From Rodentibacter sp901420285 (GTDB taxonomy: Bacteria; Pseudomonadota; Gammaproteobacteria; Enterobacterales; Pasteurellaceae): a DNA stretch of 64,000 nt. Below the pieces are notes generated by a model. The model was not told where the DNA came from. It was given only the letters and a program-made list of their open reading frames with translations, and made no database searches. Of this stretch, positions 36,931-49,533 are shown in pieces (the first letter of the stretch is position 1; the number at the start of each line of letters is the position of its first letter). The stretch lies in NCBI RefSeq assembly GCF_041734645.1, contig NZ_CP162010.1, positions 558,001-622,000 of the forward strand, given 5' to 3'. A program made the position numbers and the translations under genes.

Positions 36931-37100
36931 AAATCTCCCCTAACCCCTCTTTGCTAAAGAGGGGAATGTTTTGAAAAATTTGAATATTGTCTCGCGAATT
37001 TAAGATTAAAATATCAATAAAACGAGACATAAATGAGCCAGATAAATTAAACAGCTAAAGAAAATCCCCCTCTTTAGCAAAGAGGGGGTAGGGGAGATTT
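36931..37100. mobile_element. MITE-like inverted-repeat element
   Basis: The left end AAATCTCCCCTAACCCCTCT continues through TTGCTAAAGAGGGG (36931-36964); the right end (37066-37100) is its reverse complement with about one mismatch. The 100-base middle is A/T rich and non-coding. Each end contains its own palindrome CCCTCTTTGCTAAAGAGGG. No target duplication could be fixed by eye. A third, solitary copy of the palindrome lies after ilvD (39074-39095). Confidence 0.65.
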
Positions 37101-37113
37101 ACTCGCTTTGCTC

Positions 37114-37158
37114 GCACTTCGTGCCGTTGCTAACGCAACGTTCAAACGCAAGCGTTTG
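37114..37158. repeat. Run of three short hairpins before ilvD
   Basis: GCAC/GTGC (37114-37124), CGTTGC/GCAACG (37125-37140) and CAAACGC/GCGTTTG (37143-37158) stand side by side. Purpose unknown. Confidence 0.6.
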
Positions 37159-37224
37159 TGGCAGTATTAATTAACGAAGAAATTCATATAAACCTTAACG
37201 AAAACTTACTCGGAGAACTTATTT

Positions 37225-39063
37225 ATGCCAAAACTACGTTCAGCGACCAGCACTCAGGGTCGTAATATGGCAGGTGCACGTGCCTTATGGCGTGCCACAG
37301 GAATGAAAGAAAATGACTTCGGAAAACCCATTATTGCGGTGGTGAACTCCTTCACCCAATTTGTGCCGGGGCATGTTCACTTAAAAGATATGGGGCAGCT
37401 CGTCGCCAAAGAAATTGAAAAAGCCGGCGGTGTGGCGAAAGAATTTAATACCATTGCGGTGGACGACGGTATCGCTATGGGACACGGCGGAATGTTGTAT
37501 TCACTGCCTTCACGCGACTTGATTGCGGACTCGGTGGAATACATGGTGAACGCCCACTGCGCGGACGCGATGGTGTGTATTTCCAACTGCGACAAAATTA
37601 CTCCGGGAATGCTAATGGCGGCAATGCGTTTGAATATTCCGACGATTTTTGTTTCAGGTGGTCCGATGGAAGCGGGTAAAACTAAACTTTCCGATCAATT
37701 AATCCGCTTAGACTTGGTTGATGCCATGATCGAAGCGGCAGATCCGAACGTGAGTGACGACCGCATCGACGCCATTGAAAAATCCGCTTGCCCGACTTGT
37801 GGTTCCTGTTCCGGTATGTTCACGGCAAATTCTATGAACTGCTTAACGGAAGCCTTAGGTTTAAGTTTGCCGGGCAATGGCTCAATGCTTGCCACCCATG
37901 CAGACCGCAAAGACTTGTTCTTAAAAGCGGGTCGTCAAATCGTTGAGCTTTGCAAACGCTATTACGAACAAGACGACGAAAGCGTGCTGCCGCGTTCAAT
38001 CGGCACCTTTGATGCCTTTGAAAACGCTATGAGCTTAGACATCGCTATGGGCGGTTCAAGCAACACCGTGTTGCACTTATTGGCGGCCGCACAAGAAGCG
38101 GGTGTAGATTTCAAAATGGCGGATATTGACCGCTTATCGCGCGTAGTTCCTTGCTTGAGCAAAATTGCACCGAACACCAACAAATACCATATGGAAGATG
38201 TTCACCGCGCAGGCGGCATTATGGGCTTATTGGGCGAATTAGACCGCGCGGGTTTAATCCACAAAAACACCCACACTGTGTTAGGTTTGACGATGGGAGA
38301 ACAACTTGACCAATACGACATCATCCGCAACCAAGACGAAGAGTTACACAAATTTTTCCGCGCCGGCCCTGCAGGTATTCGTACCACGCAAGCATTTTCA
38401 CAAGATTGCCGTTGGGACAGCGTGGATAACGACCGCGTAAACGGCTGTATCCGCAATAAAGAAAATGCCATTTCACAAGAAGGCGGCTTGGCGGTGTTAT
38501 TCGGCAATATCGCGGAAGACGGCTGTATCGTAAAAACTGCGGGCGTAGATGAATCCATCTGGAAATTCACCGGTAAAGCTATCGTGTTTGAAAGCCAAGA
38601 AGACGCGGTAGTTGGTATTTTAGGCGGCAAAGTGAAAGAAGGTCACGTGGTGATTATTCGCTATGAAGGCCCGAAAGGTGGCCCGGGTATGCAAGAAATG
38701 CTCTACCCGACCAGCTACTTAAAATCCATGGGCTTAGGCAAAAAATGTGCCCTCTTAACGGACGGACGTTTCTCCGGCGGCACATCAGGCTTGTCTATCG
38801 GTCACGCTTCTCCGGAAGCGGCTTCCGGTGGGGCAATCGGTTTAGTGCGCGATGGTGATGCCATCAACATCGACATTCCAAACCGTGCTATCAATCTTGC
38901 TATCAGCGATGAAGAACTTGCCGCACGCCGTGCCGAGCAAGATCAAAAAGGCTGGCAGCCTGCAAACCGCCAACGTGAAGTGTCTTTTGCATTGAAAGTA
39001 TTTGGACATTTTGCGACATCAGCGGACAAAGGCGCGGTGCGTGATAAAACGTTGTTAAAATAA
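37225..39063 (+). CDS. ilvD: Dihydroxy-acid dehydratase
   Basis: A 612-residue iron-sulfur enzyme that forms the keto-acid precursors of valine and isoleucine. Cluster and metal ligands are visible: Asp81 (VDDGIAMGHGGM), Cys122-Asp123-Lys124 (NCDKITPGM) and Cys195 (CGSCSGMFTANSM). Later motifs GRFSGGTSGLSIGH with the catalytic serine are intact. The ATG follows CGGAGAAC. It is part of the ilv cluster but separated from ilvM by about 590 bases, so it may have its own promoter. Confidence 0.98.
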   Translation: MPKLRSATSTQGRNMAGARALWRATGMKENDFGKPIIAVVNSFTQFVPGHVHLKDMGQLVAKEIEKAGGVAKEFNTIAVDDGIAMGHGGMLYSLPSRDLIADSVEYMVNAHCADAMVCISNCDKITPGMLMAAMRLNIPTIFVSGGPMEAGKTKLSDQLIRLDLVDAMIEAADPNVSDDRIDAIEKSACPTCGSCSGMFTANSMNCLTEALGLSLPGNGSMLATHADRKDLFLKAGRQIVELCKRYYEQDDESVLPRSIGTFDAFENAMSLDIAMGGSSNTVLHLLAAAQEAGVDFKMADIDRLSRVVPCLSKIAPNTNKYHMEDVHRAGGIMGLLGELDRAGLIHKNTHTVLGLTMGEQLDQYDIIRNQDEELHKFFRAGPAGIRTTQAFSQDCRWDSVDNDRVNGCIRNKENAISQEGGLAVLFGNIAEDGCIVKTAGVDESIWKFTGKAIVFESQEDAVVGILGGKVKEGHVVIIRYEGPKGGPGMQEMLYPTSYLKSMGLGKKCALLTDGRFSGGTSGLSIGHASPEAASGGAIGLVRDGDAINIDIPNRAINLAISDEELAARRAEQDQKGWQPANRQREVSFALKVFGHFATSADKGAVRDKTLLK

Positions 39064-39073
39064 TGAAACCATT

Positions 39074-39095
39074 CCCCTCTTTAGCAAAGAGGGGG
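39074..39095. repeat. Solitary copy of the MITE end palindrome
   Basis: CCCCTCTTTAGCAAAGAGGGGG, 11 bases after the ilvD stop, could also act as a terminator hairpin, although no T run follows. Confidence 0.7.
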
Positions 39096-39120
39096 AGCAT
39101 AAAATTTGAAGGAAAAATCA

Positions 39121-39129
39121 ACCGCACTT
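39121..39129 (-). repeat. Canonical Hin-type uptake signal AAGTGCGGT
   Basis: Exact copy in the ilvD-ilvA gap. Confidence 0.7.
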
Positions 39130-39145
39130 TATAATAAATAACACC

Positions 39146-40687
39146 ATGAAAATCTTACTCACCAACCCACAACCCACCCAAAACGACTACATCAACGCTA
39201 TCGTGAAACTTGGCGGACGCGTTTATGAAGCCGCACAGGTCACGCCATTGCAAAAAATGGGCAAACTTTCCGAACGCTTACACAACAACATTTGGATCAA
39301 ACGTGAAGATCGCCAGCCGGTAAACAGCTTTAAGCTACGTGGCGCATACGCCATGATTTCCAGCCTTTCGCCGGAGCAAAAGGCCGCCGGCGTGATTGCC
39401 GCATCGGCAGGTAACCATGCGCAAGGCGTGGCGTTATCGGCTAAACAACTTGGCTTGAAAGCGCTCATCGTGATGCCACAAAACACGCCGAGTATTAAAG
39501 TGGATGCGGTGCGCGGTTTTGGCGGTGAAGTATTGTTGCACGGCGCAAATTTCGATGAAGCCAAAGCGAAAGCGGTGGAGCTTTCCAAAGCTAAAAATAT
39601 GACCTTTATTCCACCTTTCGATCATCCGTTAGTGATTGCCGGACAAGGCACGCTTGCCATGGAAATGTTGCAGCAGGTAGCGGATTTGGATTATGTGTTC
39701 GTACAAGTGGGCGGTGGTGGCTTGGCTGCAGGCGTAGCGATTTTGCTGAAACAGTTTATGCCGGAAATCAAAGTCATCGGCGTGGAATCGAAAGATTCTG
39801 CGTGCTTAAAAGCGGCGCTCGACAAAGGCGAACCAACGGATTTGGCGCACGTGGGCTTATTTGCCGACGGTGTGGCGGTGAAACGCATCGGCGACGAAAC
39901 ATTCCGTTTATGCCAACGCTATCTTGACGATATGGTGCTGGTGGACAGCGACGAAGTGTGCGCGGCCATGAAGGATTTGTTTGAGAACGTGCGCGCAATA
40001 GCCGAGCCGTCCGGCGCGTTAGGTTTGGCAGGCTTGAAGAAGTATGTAAAACAGCACCGCATTGAAGGCAAGAATATGGCAGCGATTTTGTCCGGCGCGA
40101 ATCTGAATTTCCATACGCTTCGTTATGTGTCCGAACGTTGTGAAATCGGCGAAAACCGCGAAGCCTTGCTTGCCGTTACTATGCCGGAACAACCGGGTAG
40201 CTTCTTAAAATTCGTACAAGTGTTGGGTAACCGTGCGGTGACAGAATTCAGTTACCGCTATGCCGATGATAAACGCGCTTGCGTGTTTGTCGGTGTGCGT
40301 ACCGCAAATGAACAAGAAAAAGCCGACATCATCGCCGAACTGACGCAAAATGGCTTTGATGTGGAGGATATGTCTGACGACGATATCGCGAAAACCCATG
40401 TGCGTTATTTAATGGGCGGACGAGTGGCAGATCACAACGAGCGTTTATACACCTTTGAATTTCCGGAACAAAAAGGCGCGTTGTTGAAATTCTTAGAAAC
40501 TTTGCAAAATCGTTGGAATATCTCGCTGTTCCATTACCGTGCTCACGGGGCGGATTACGGCAATATCCTCGCCGGTTTTCAATTGGAAGATAAGGAACGG
40601 GCCGAGTTTGAACAAACTTTGGCGAGATTAGATTATGCGTTTGAAGATGTGACGGAAAGTAAGTCTTACCGTTATTTCTTATGTTAA
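39146..40687 (+). CDS. ilvA: Threonine dehydratase, biosynthetic
   Basis: A 513-residue pyridoxal-phosphate enzyme committing threonine to isoleucine. The cofactor lysine is Lys63 in REDRQPVNSFKLRGA, and the phosphate-cradling loop is VGGGGLAAG (about 187). Two C-terminal ACT-like domains (about 325-410 and 420-510) give isoleucine inhibition and mark the biosynthetic rather than catabolic (TdcB) form. A ribosome site is not obvious (AATAACACC). A repeat copy (40053-40066) encodes QHRIE. Confidence 0.97.
   Translation: MKILLTNPQPTQNDYINAIVKLGGRVYEAAQVTPLQKMGKLSERLHNNIWIKREDRQPVNSFKLRGAYAMISSLSPEQKAAGVIAASAGNHAQGVALSAKQLGLKALIVMPQNTPSIKVDAVRGFGGEVLLHGANFDEAKAKAVELSKAKNMTFIPPFDHPLVIAGQGTLAMEMLQQVADLDYVFVQVGGGGLAAGVAILLKQFMPEIKVIGVESKDSACLKAALDKGEPTDLAHVGLFADGVAVKRIGDETFRLCQRYLDDMVLVDSDEVCAAMKDLFENVRAIAEPSGALGLAGLKKYVKQHRIEGKNMAAILSGANLNFHTLRYVSERCEIGENREALLAVTMPEQPGSFLKFVQVLGNRAVTEFSYRYADDKRACVFVGVRTANEQEKADIIAELTQNGFDVEDMSDDDIAKTHVRYLMGGRVADHNERLYTFEFPEQKGALLKFLETLQNRWNISLFHYRAHGADYGNILAGFQLEDKERAEFEQTLARLDYAFEDVTESKSYRYFLC
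40053..40066 (+). repeat. Candidate uptake-signal repeat
   Basis: Exact 14-mer in ilvA, encoding Q-H-R-I-E. Confidence 0.75.
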
Positions 40688-40728
40688 AACGCCCCCGAAA
40701 ATACAATTCACATTTTTCAGCCGACTTA

Positions 40729-40968
40729 TTATTGGCCCTTCTTCACCCAGTATTTGAAGGGGGGCGTGTCCACTTCACTTTGCAATAAAGTGTGTTCCAT
40801 AAATTGACAGAAACTCGGAATGTCGCGTGTGGTGGCGGGATCATCGGCGATAATCAGCAATACCTCACCATCGTTTAAGTGGCGAATATTTTTACGTACC
40901 AACATTATTGGTTCGGGGCAGCGTAGTCCCAAAGTATCAAGGGTTTGAGTAATCGAAATTTCAGACAT
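40729..40968 (-). CDS. tusA: Sulfur-carrier protein TusA
   Basis: A 79-residue persulfide carrier that relays sulfur from IscS to TusBCD for 2-thiouridine in tRNA. The active cysteine is Cys17 in LDTLGLRCPEPIM, with the conserved GEVLLIIADDPATTRDIPSFC following. Length and sequence match TusA rather than YeeD-like paralogs. It faces ilvA and is divergent from yigZ; a TATAAT-type -10 lies at 40999-41004 on its strand. MnmC, encoded at 49534-51543, acts in the same wobble-uridine modification pathway. Confidence 0.97.
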   Translation of the reverse strand: MSEISITQTLDTLGLRCPEPIMLVRKNIRHLNDGEVLLIIADDPATTRDIPSFCQFMEHTLLQSEVDTPPFKYWVKKGQ

Positions 40969-40998
40969 CTTCTTTTAGGTTTAAAAAAATAACGGCAT

Positions 40999-41004
40999 AT
41001 TATA
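40999..41004 (-). promoter_or_regulatory. -10 element of tusA
   Basis: TATAAT on the minus strand, 31 bases upstream of the tusA start. The -35 is uncertain. Confidence 0.5.
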
Positions 41005-41083
41005 TCGCACTTACGGCAAAATTTCGACAAATCCCCGTTATCGATGATAGACTAACGCCATAGAAATTACCCTGAAAAATGAA

Positions 41084-41704
41084 ATGACGGAGTATCTTGT
41101 TCCCCAAATTGCGGTCGTTTTTGAAGAAGAAATTAAAAAAAGCCGCTTTATTACTTATTTACAGCGAACGGAAGGATTGGATGTTGCCAAAGCCTTTTGG
41201 GCGCAAATTAAACAAGCGCATCCGAACGCGCGTCATCATTGTTGGGCGGCGGTGGCGGGCAAACCGACAGATTCACAACAACTGGGCTTTTCCGATGACG
41301 GCGAACCGGCCGGAACGGCGGGAAAGCCGATGTTAAGTGCGCTACAAGGTAGTCAAATCGGCGAAATCAGTGCGGTAACGGTTCGTTACTACGGTGGGAT
41401 TCTATTAGGTACGGGCGGTTTGGTTCGTGCATACGGTAATGGCGTCCAACAAGCGCTAAAATTATTGAAAACCGAAACCAAAGTGGAACGTGCACCTTTT
41501 CGTTTGGATTGTGATTACGATCAATTAAACTTGGTGCGGTTGTTGTGTGAGAAATATCAAATCGAAATATTAGAACAAGATTTTCAGCTACGAGTCCATT
41601 TAATACTAGGCCTTAGCGAAAGTATAATCGTACCGTTTTCCACTGAATTAAGCGAAAGATCTGCCGGAAAATTGGTGATTCAACCCTTATCAATAGACGA
41701 ATAA
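41084..41704 (+). CDS. yigZ: YigZ family protein (IMPACT family)
   Basis: A 206-residue cytoplasmic protein of the UPF0029/IMPACT family. The signature FSDDGEPAGTAGKPML (about 70-85) and VRYYGGILLGTGGLVRAYGN (about 100-119) are diagnostic. The C-terminal domain is the DUF1949 ferredoxin-like part. Precise function unsettled. It begins the run yigZ-trkH-hemG-rRNA operon, the same order as beside rrnA in E. coli. Confidence 0.95.
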   Translation: MTEYLVPQIAVVFEEEIKKSRFITYLQRTEGLDVAKAFWAQIKQAHPNARHHCWAAVAGKPTDSQQLGFSDDGEPAGTAGKPMLSALQGSQIGEISAVTVRYYGGILLGTGGLVRAYGNGVQQALKLLKTETKVERAPFRLDCDYDQLNLVRLLCEKYQIEILEQDFQLRVHLILGLSESIIVPFSTELSERSAGKLVIQPLSIDE

Positions 41705-41706
41705 TT

Positions 41707-43170
41707 GTGCATATTTTATCCATAATCCGAATTATCGGGATTCTTGTGATGTGTTTTTCTGGCACCATGTTGATTCCGGCGTTTGTCGCTTTAATTTATG
41801 ACGATGGCGGGGGAAAAGCTTTTATGCAAGCCTTCTCTTTAAGCTTGACGGCAGGTGCATTGTTATGGTGGCTGTGTCATCATCACAAACAAGAATTACG
41901 TTCGCGTGACGGTTTTTTGATTGTGGTCGCGTTTTGGTTCGTGTTAGGCGGTTTGGCGACGTTGCCGCTACTTTTATTTGATGCCCCACATTTAACGCTT
42001 GCATCAGCTGTGTTTGAAGCCTTTTCCGGCTTAACCACCACAGGCGCAACGGTGATGACGGGGTTGGATCATTTACCAAAAGCGATCTTATTTTATCGCC
42101 AGTTGTTACAATGGCTCGGCGGGATGGGGATTATCGTACTTGCTATTGCCATTATTCCGTTATTGGGCATTGGCGGCATGCAACTTTATCGTGCGGAAAT
42201 GTCCGGCCCGATGAAGGAACAAAAAATCAGACCGCGTATTGCGGAAACGGCGAAGGTGTTGTGGGTGATTTATCTTTCCCTCACCCTTTCTTGCGCGCTG
42301 GCGTATTGGGCGGCAGGCATGGATCCTTTCGATGCGCTGACACACAGTTTTTCTACCGTGTCCATTGGTGGTTTTTCTACTCACGACGCCAGTATGGGGT
42401 ATTTTAATAGCCCGCTGATTAACGCCATCACTGTGCTGTTTTTGCTGATTTCCGCCTGTAACTTCGGCTTGCACTTCCGGGCTTTTTCAACACTTGGGCG
42501 TGAAAATTTCTTTAAAATTTATTTGCGCGATCCTGAATTTCGCTTCTTTATAAGTATTCAAGTGATTTTGGTTGTGGTTTGTACTTTAGTAATGTGGAGC
42601 CACCATTATTTTGCTTCCTCTTGGCAGGATTTCGAACAAGTGTTGTTCCAAGCCGTATCCATTTCAACCACAACAGGCTACACCACCTCAGATTTCGCTG
42701 ACTGGCCGTCTTTTGTTCCTGTGTTGCTAATTACTGCATCCTTTATGGGCGGTTGCGCCGGTTCGGTTGGCGGCGGTTTGCGTGTTGCGCGCGTGCTAGT
42801 GCTTTATTTGCAAGGCAAGCGCGAACTCAAACGAGTCGTTCACCCGAATTTGGTTTATCCGATTAAATGGGGTAAAAACGTATTAGACGAACGCGTTATT
42901 GGTGGTATCTGGGCATTCTTCTCCGCTTATTTGCTGGTTTTCTTAATTTGCTTGCTTGGCGTGATCGCATGCGGTGTCGAGCCATTTAACGCTTTCAATG
43001 CGGTGCTCGCAAGCCTTAACAATTTAGGGCCGGCATTAGGTTCGGTCAGCAGTAATATGACAACGATTCCTGATAGCGCAAAATGGATCTTAACCGTCGC
43101 GATGGTTTGTGGCCGTTTAGAAATTTTCACGCTTTTAGCTTTATTTACCCCTGCATTTTGGAAAGCCTAA
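41707..43170 (+). CDS. trkH: Trk potassium transporter membrane subunit TrkH
   Basis: A 487-residue inner-membrane K+ channel with about ten membrane spans. The four selectivity-filter half-motifs include SGLTTTGATVMTG (about 107), FSTVSIGGFSTHD (about 218), STTTGYTTSDF (about 320) and LGPALGSVSSN near the end. The start is GTG at 41707, two bases after the yigZ stop; a weak GAC-type ribosome site lies in yigZ. The stop overlaps the hemG start. TrkA, its partner, is not in the window. A repeat copy (42994-43007) encodes NAVL. Confidence 0.97.
   Translation: MHILSIIRIIGILVMCFSGTMLIPAFVALIYDDGGGKAFMQAFSLSLTAGALLWWLCHHHKQELRSRDGFLIVVAFWFVLGGLATLPLLLFDAPHLTLASAVFEAFSGLTTTGATVMTGLDHLPKAILFYRQLLQWLGGMGIIVLAIAIIPLLGIGGMQLYRAEMSGPMKEQKIRPRIAETAKVLWVIYLSLTLSCALAYWAAGMDPFDALTHSFSTVSIGGFSTHDASMGYFNSPLINAITVLFLLISACNFGLHFRAFSTLGRENFFKIYLRDPEFRFFISIQVILVVVCTLVMWSHHYFASSWQDFEQVLFQAVSISTTTGYTTSDFADWPSFVPVLLITASFMGGCAGSVGGGLRVARVLVLYLQGKRELKRVVHPNLVYPIKWGKNVLDERVIGGIWAFFSAYLLVFLICLLGVIACGVEPFNAFNAVLASLNNLGPALGSVSSNMTTIPDSAKWILTVAMVCGRLEIFTLLALFTPAFWKA
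42994..43007 (-). repeat. Candidate uptake-signal repeat
   Basis: Exact reverse 14-mer in trkH, encoding F-N-A-V-L. Confidence 0.75.
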
Positions 43171-43685
43171 TGAAAACTTTAATTTTGTATTTAAGCCATG
43201 ACGGCCAGACGAAAAAAATTTCCGAATTTTTAGCAACGCATTTAAACGGCAAAGTAACGACCAATACATTACGCGAAGAGTATGATATTGAAGTCTTTGA
43301 CCGCGTGATTATTGGCGCCTCTATTCGTTACGGCCATTTCAATAAAATTCTTTATCGCTTTGTCAAACAGCACCGCATTCAACTGGAACAAAAAAGCGCA
43401 TTTTTTTTCGGCGTGAATTTAACCGCACGTAAAGAAGGTAAGGATAATCCGGAAACGAATGTATATGTCCGTAAATTCTTGCAACGTACAGATTGGAAAC
43501 CAGCGTTAGCAGCGGTGTTTGCCGGCGCATTGTTGTATCCACGCTATAAATGGTTTGATCGGATGATGATTCGATTCATTATGAAAATCACCGGTGGGGA
43601 GACGGATTCGACCAAAGAGGTTGAATATACGGATTGGAAAAAAGTGGAGCAATTTGCCCATCGTATTAATGAGTTGAATAATTAA
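43170..43685 (+). CDS. hemG: Menaquinone-dependent protoporphyrinogen oxidase HemG
   Basis: A 171-residue flavodoxin-like enzyme that oxidises protoporphyrinogen IX to protoporphyrin IX and passes electrons to quinones. The FMN loop is YLSHDGQTKKIS (about 7-18), with IIGASIRYGHF and the long-chain insert FMN-binding region GVNLTARKEGKDNPETN that marks HemG. The ATG at 43170 shares one base with the trkH stop (TAATG). Together with hemN and hemCD it completes much of the late haem pathway in this window. A near-copy of the repeat (43369-43382) encodes QHRIQ. Confidence 0.96.
   Translation: MKTLILYLSHDGQTKKISEFLATHLNGKVTTNTLREEYDIEVFDRVIIGASIRYGHFNKILYRFVKQHRIQLEQKSAFFFGVNLTARKEGKDNPETNVYVRKFLQRTDWKPALAAVFAGALLYPRYKWFDRMMIRFIMKITGGETDSTKEVEYTDWKKVEQFAHRINELNN
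43369..43382 (+). repeat. Near-copy of the candidate uptake-signal repeat
   Basis: AGCACCGCATTCAA, one mismatch, in hemG. Confidence 0.55.
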
Positions 43686-43767
43686 GCATTTTTCAGTGAA
43701 ATTTTGACCGATTTACTGGTGTTTTAAGAAAAAAGTAAGTTTTTTTCAATTTTTTTGTAAAAAGTGC

Positions 43768-43795
43768 TTGCGCGAGGTTAGAAAATTCCTATAAT
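43768..43795 (+). promoter_or_regulatory. rRNA operon 2 promoter
   Basis: TTGCGC, 16-base spacer, TATAAT; identical core to the operon 1 promoter. Homology between the two operons begins just upstream of the -35. Confidence 0.85.
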
Positions 43796-43804
43796 ACGCG
43801 ACAC

Positions 43805-43869
43805 ACAACGACGCATGGTTGTGAAATAGTCAAATTTACACGTGCGTCGTTGTTTTTTGCTCTTTAACA
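43805..43869 (+). promoter_or_regulatory. rRNA leader 2: hairpin plus boxA
   Basis: Same 11-bp stem with T6 and boxA TGCTCTTTAACA (43858-43869) as in operon 1. Confidence 0.8.
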
Positions 43870-44042
43870 ACGAATCAGACAATCTGTGTGGGCACTTGTT
43901 GATTGACTTGTTTTAAAAAACTATTTTTAATTTTGAAGTCTTAATAGGTGCTAACTAGAAATTCATAAAACTTACTTTAAATTTAATTTATAAGTGAGAA
44001 GCGAAAACTTTTAGCAAGCAGAATATTGAGCGATTGAACTTG

Positions 44043-45582
<1,540 letters not shown>

Positions 45583-45693
45583 CCAAAAATGAGCGACAGC
45601 GAGTGTTCACACAGATTGTCTGGTGTATTGTAGATAGAAGAGTAAGCAACGAAGCTGAAAGTGACGTTGAAATATAGAGTATCTTTACTTGAT

Positions 45694-45769
45694 GTCCCCA
45701 TCGTCTAGAGGCCTAGGACATCGCCCTTTCACGGCGGTAACCGGGGTTCGAATCCCCGTGGGGACGCCA
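45694..45769 (+). tRNA. tRNA-Glu (anticodon TTC) in spacer 2
   Basis: 76 nt, identical to the copy in operon 1, with encoded CCA. Confidence 0.97.
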
Positions 45770-45980
45770 ACTAAAGATAGCTTTATATTTATCTTATTTG
45801 TTCTTTAAAAAATTGGAAACAAGCTAAAAACGAGAGATTTTCGAAAGAAAGTCTGAGTAAAACAAAATAACGACATGTTTTGTTAAAAACTCTGAATTGA
45901 ACAAAAGCAATTTAAGAGTGTTAGTTGAATTAAAGATAGCTATTAAATGCAAATCGTAAGAAGAGCATTTGAGGTTGTAT

Positions 45981-48875
<2,895 letters not shown>

Positions 48876-49148
48876 ATACAACGCTCAAATGTTTTTAGGA
48901 GAGCGGGTGAAGCTAACGAAAAAACGAAACAAAACAGAATAAAGTAAAAGTAACAAAAGAACAAAACCAACAAAAAAGAAAAAAACAAAATAAGCAAGAA
49001 ACAAAAGAAAAAAATAAAACGACACAAAATAAAAGTTTAGCTTGTAGCCAATAAAAGTGCGCATAAAGCATAAAGACGACAAAGACAACAAAGACCAAGA
49101 CCAAGACATAAAGCTAACGTCCAAGGTCTAAAGTCTAAAACCGAATAA
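48876..49148 (+). other. 23S-5S spacer of operon 2, long A-rich form
   Basis: About 273 nt against 193 nt in operon 1. Around 48915-49030 the plus strand is almost free of T (runs such as AACAAAAGAACAAAACC), i.e. strongly strand-asymmetric. No tRNA or gene is found in it. Confidence 0.8.
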
Positions 49149-49266
49149 TCCTGGCGGCGATAGAGCGGTGGTCCCACCTGACCCCATACCGAACTCAGAA
49201 GTGAAACGCCGAAATGCCGATGGTAGTGTGGGGCTTCCCCATGTGAGAGTAGGGCACCGCCAGGTA
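49149..49266 (+). rRNA. rrf: 5S ribosomal RNA (operon 2)
   Basis: Same sequence as the 5S of operon 1; ends estimated. Confidence 0.95.
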
Positions 49267-49276
49267 GATATGAAAG

Positions 49277-49308
49277 GAACCCCGGTCAGAAGGCCGGGGT
49301 TTTTTATT
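49277..49308 (+). terminator. rRNA operon 2 terminator
   Basis: AACCCCGG/CCGGGGTT stem plus T6, same as operon 1. Similarity to the first operon continues about 35 bases past it. Confidence 0.92.
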
Positions 49309-49443
49309 GGGGAAAAATCGCAAAACGGGAGAAAGACAAACGGCTCAAGACAAGTGACCGAAGACAAGCGGTCGCGAAGCGCGGAGAGAAAACAGAAACG
49401 CGGCATTCTTCATATTCATCGCATAAACAAATCACCAAGCCGC

Positions 49444-49457
49444 TCCAATGCGGTGCT
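49444..49457 (-). repeat. Candidate uptake-signal repeat
   Basis: TCCAATGCGGTGCT in the gap between rRNA operon 2 and mnmC. A degenerate second copy (TTTAATGCGGTGAT) follows at about 49494. Confidence 0.7.
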
Positions 49458-49533
49458 CAAACCGATGTTTAATTCTGTGGCTTATCTGTATAGTTTAATG
49501 CGGTGATCATCGCAACAATATAGATGATTTTTC

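Larger units (their letters stand above)
36906..37224 (+). other. Gap between the small secreted protein gene and ilvD
   Basis: About 320 bases with no gene. It holds a 170-bp inverted-repeat element (36931-37100), then three small hairpins in a row (37114-37158) and an A/T-rich ilvD leader with CGGAGAAC as ribosome site. Confidence 0.85.

Noticed and set aside
49364..49372. ACAAGCGGT, the Apl-type uptake word
   Set aside because: Only a single exact copy outside rRNA was found, which is near chance; no evidence the organism uses this dialect.
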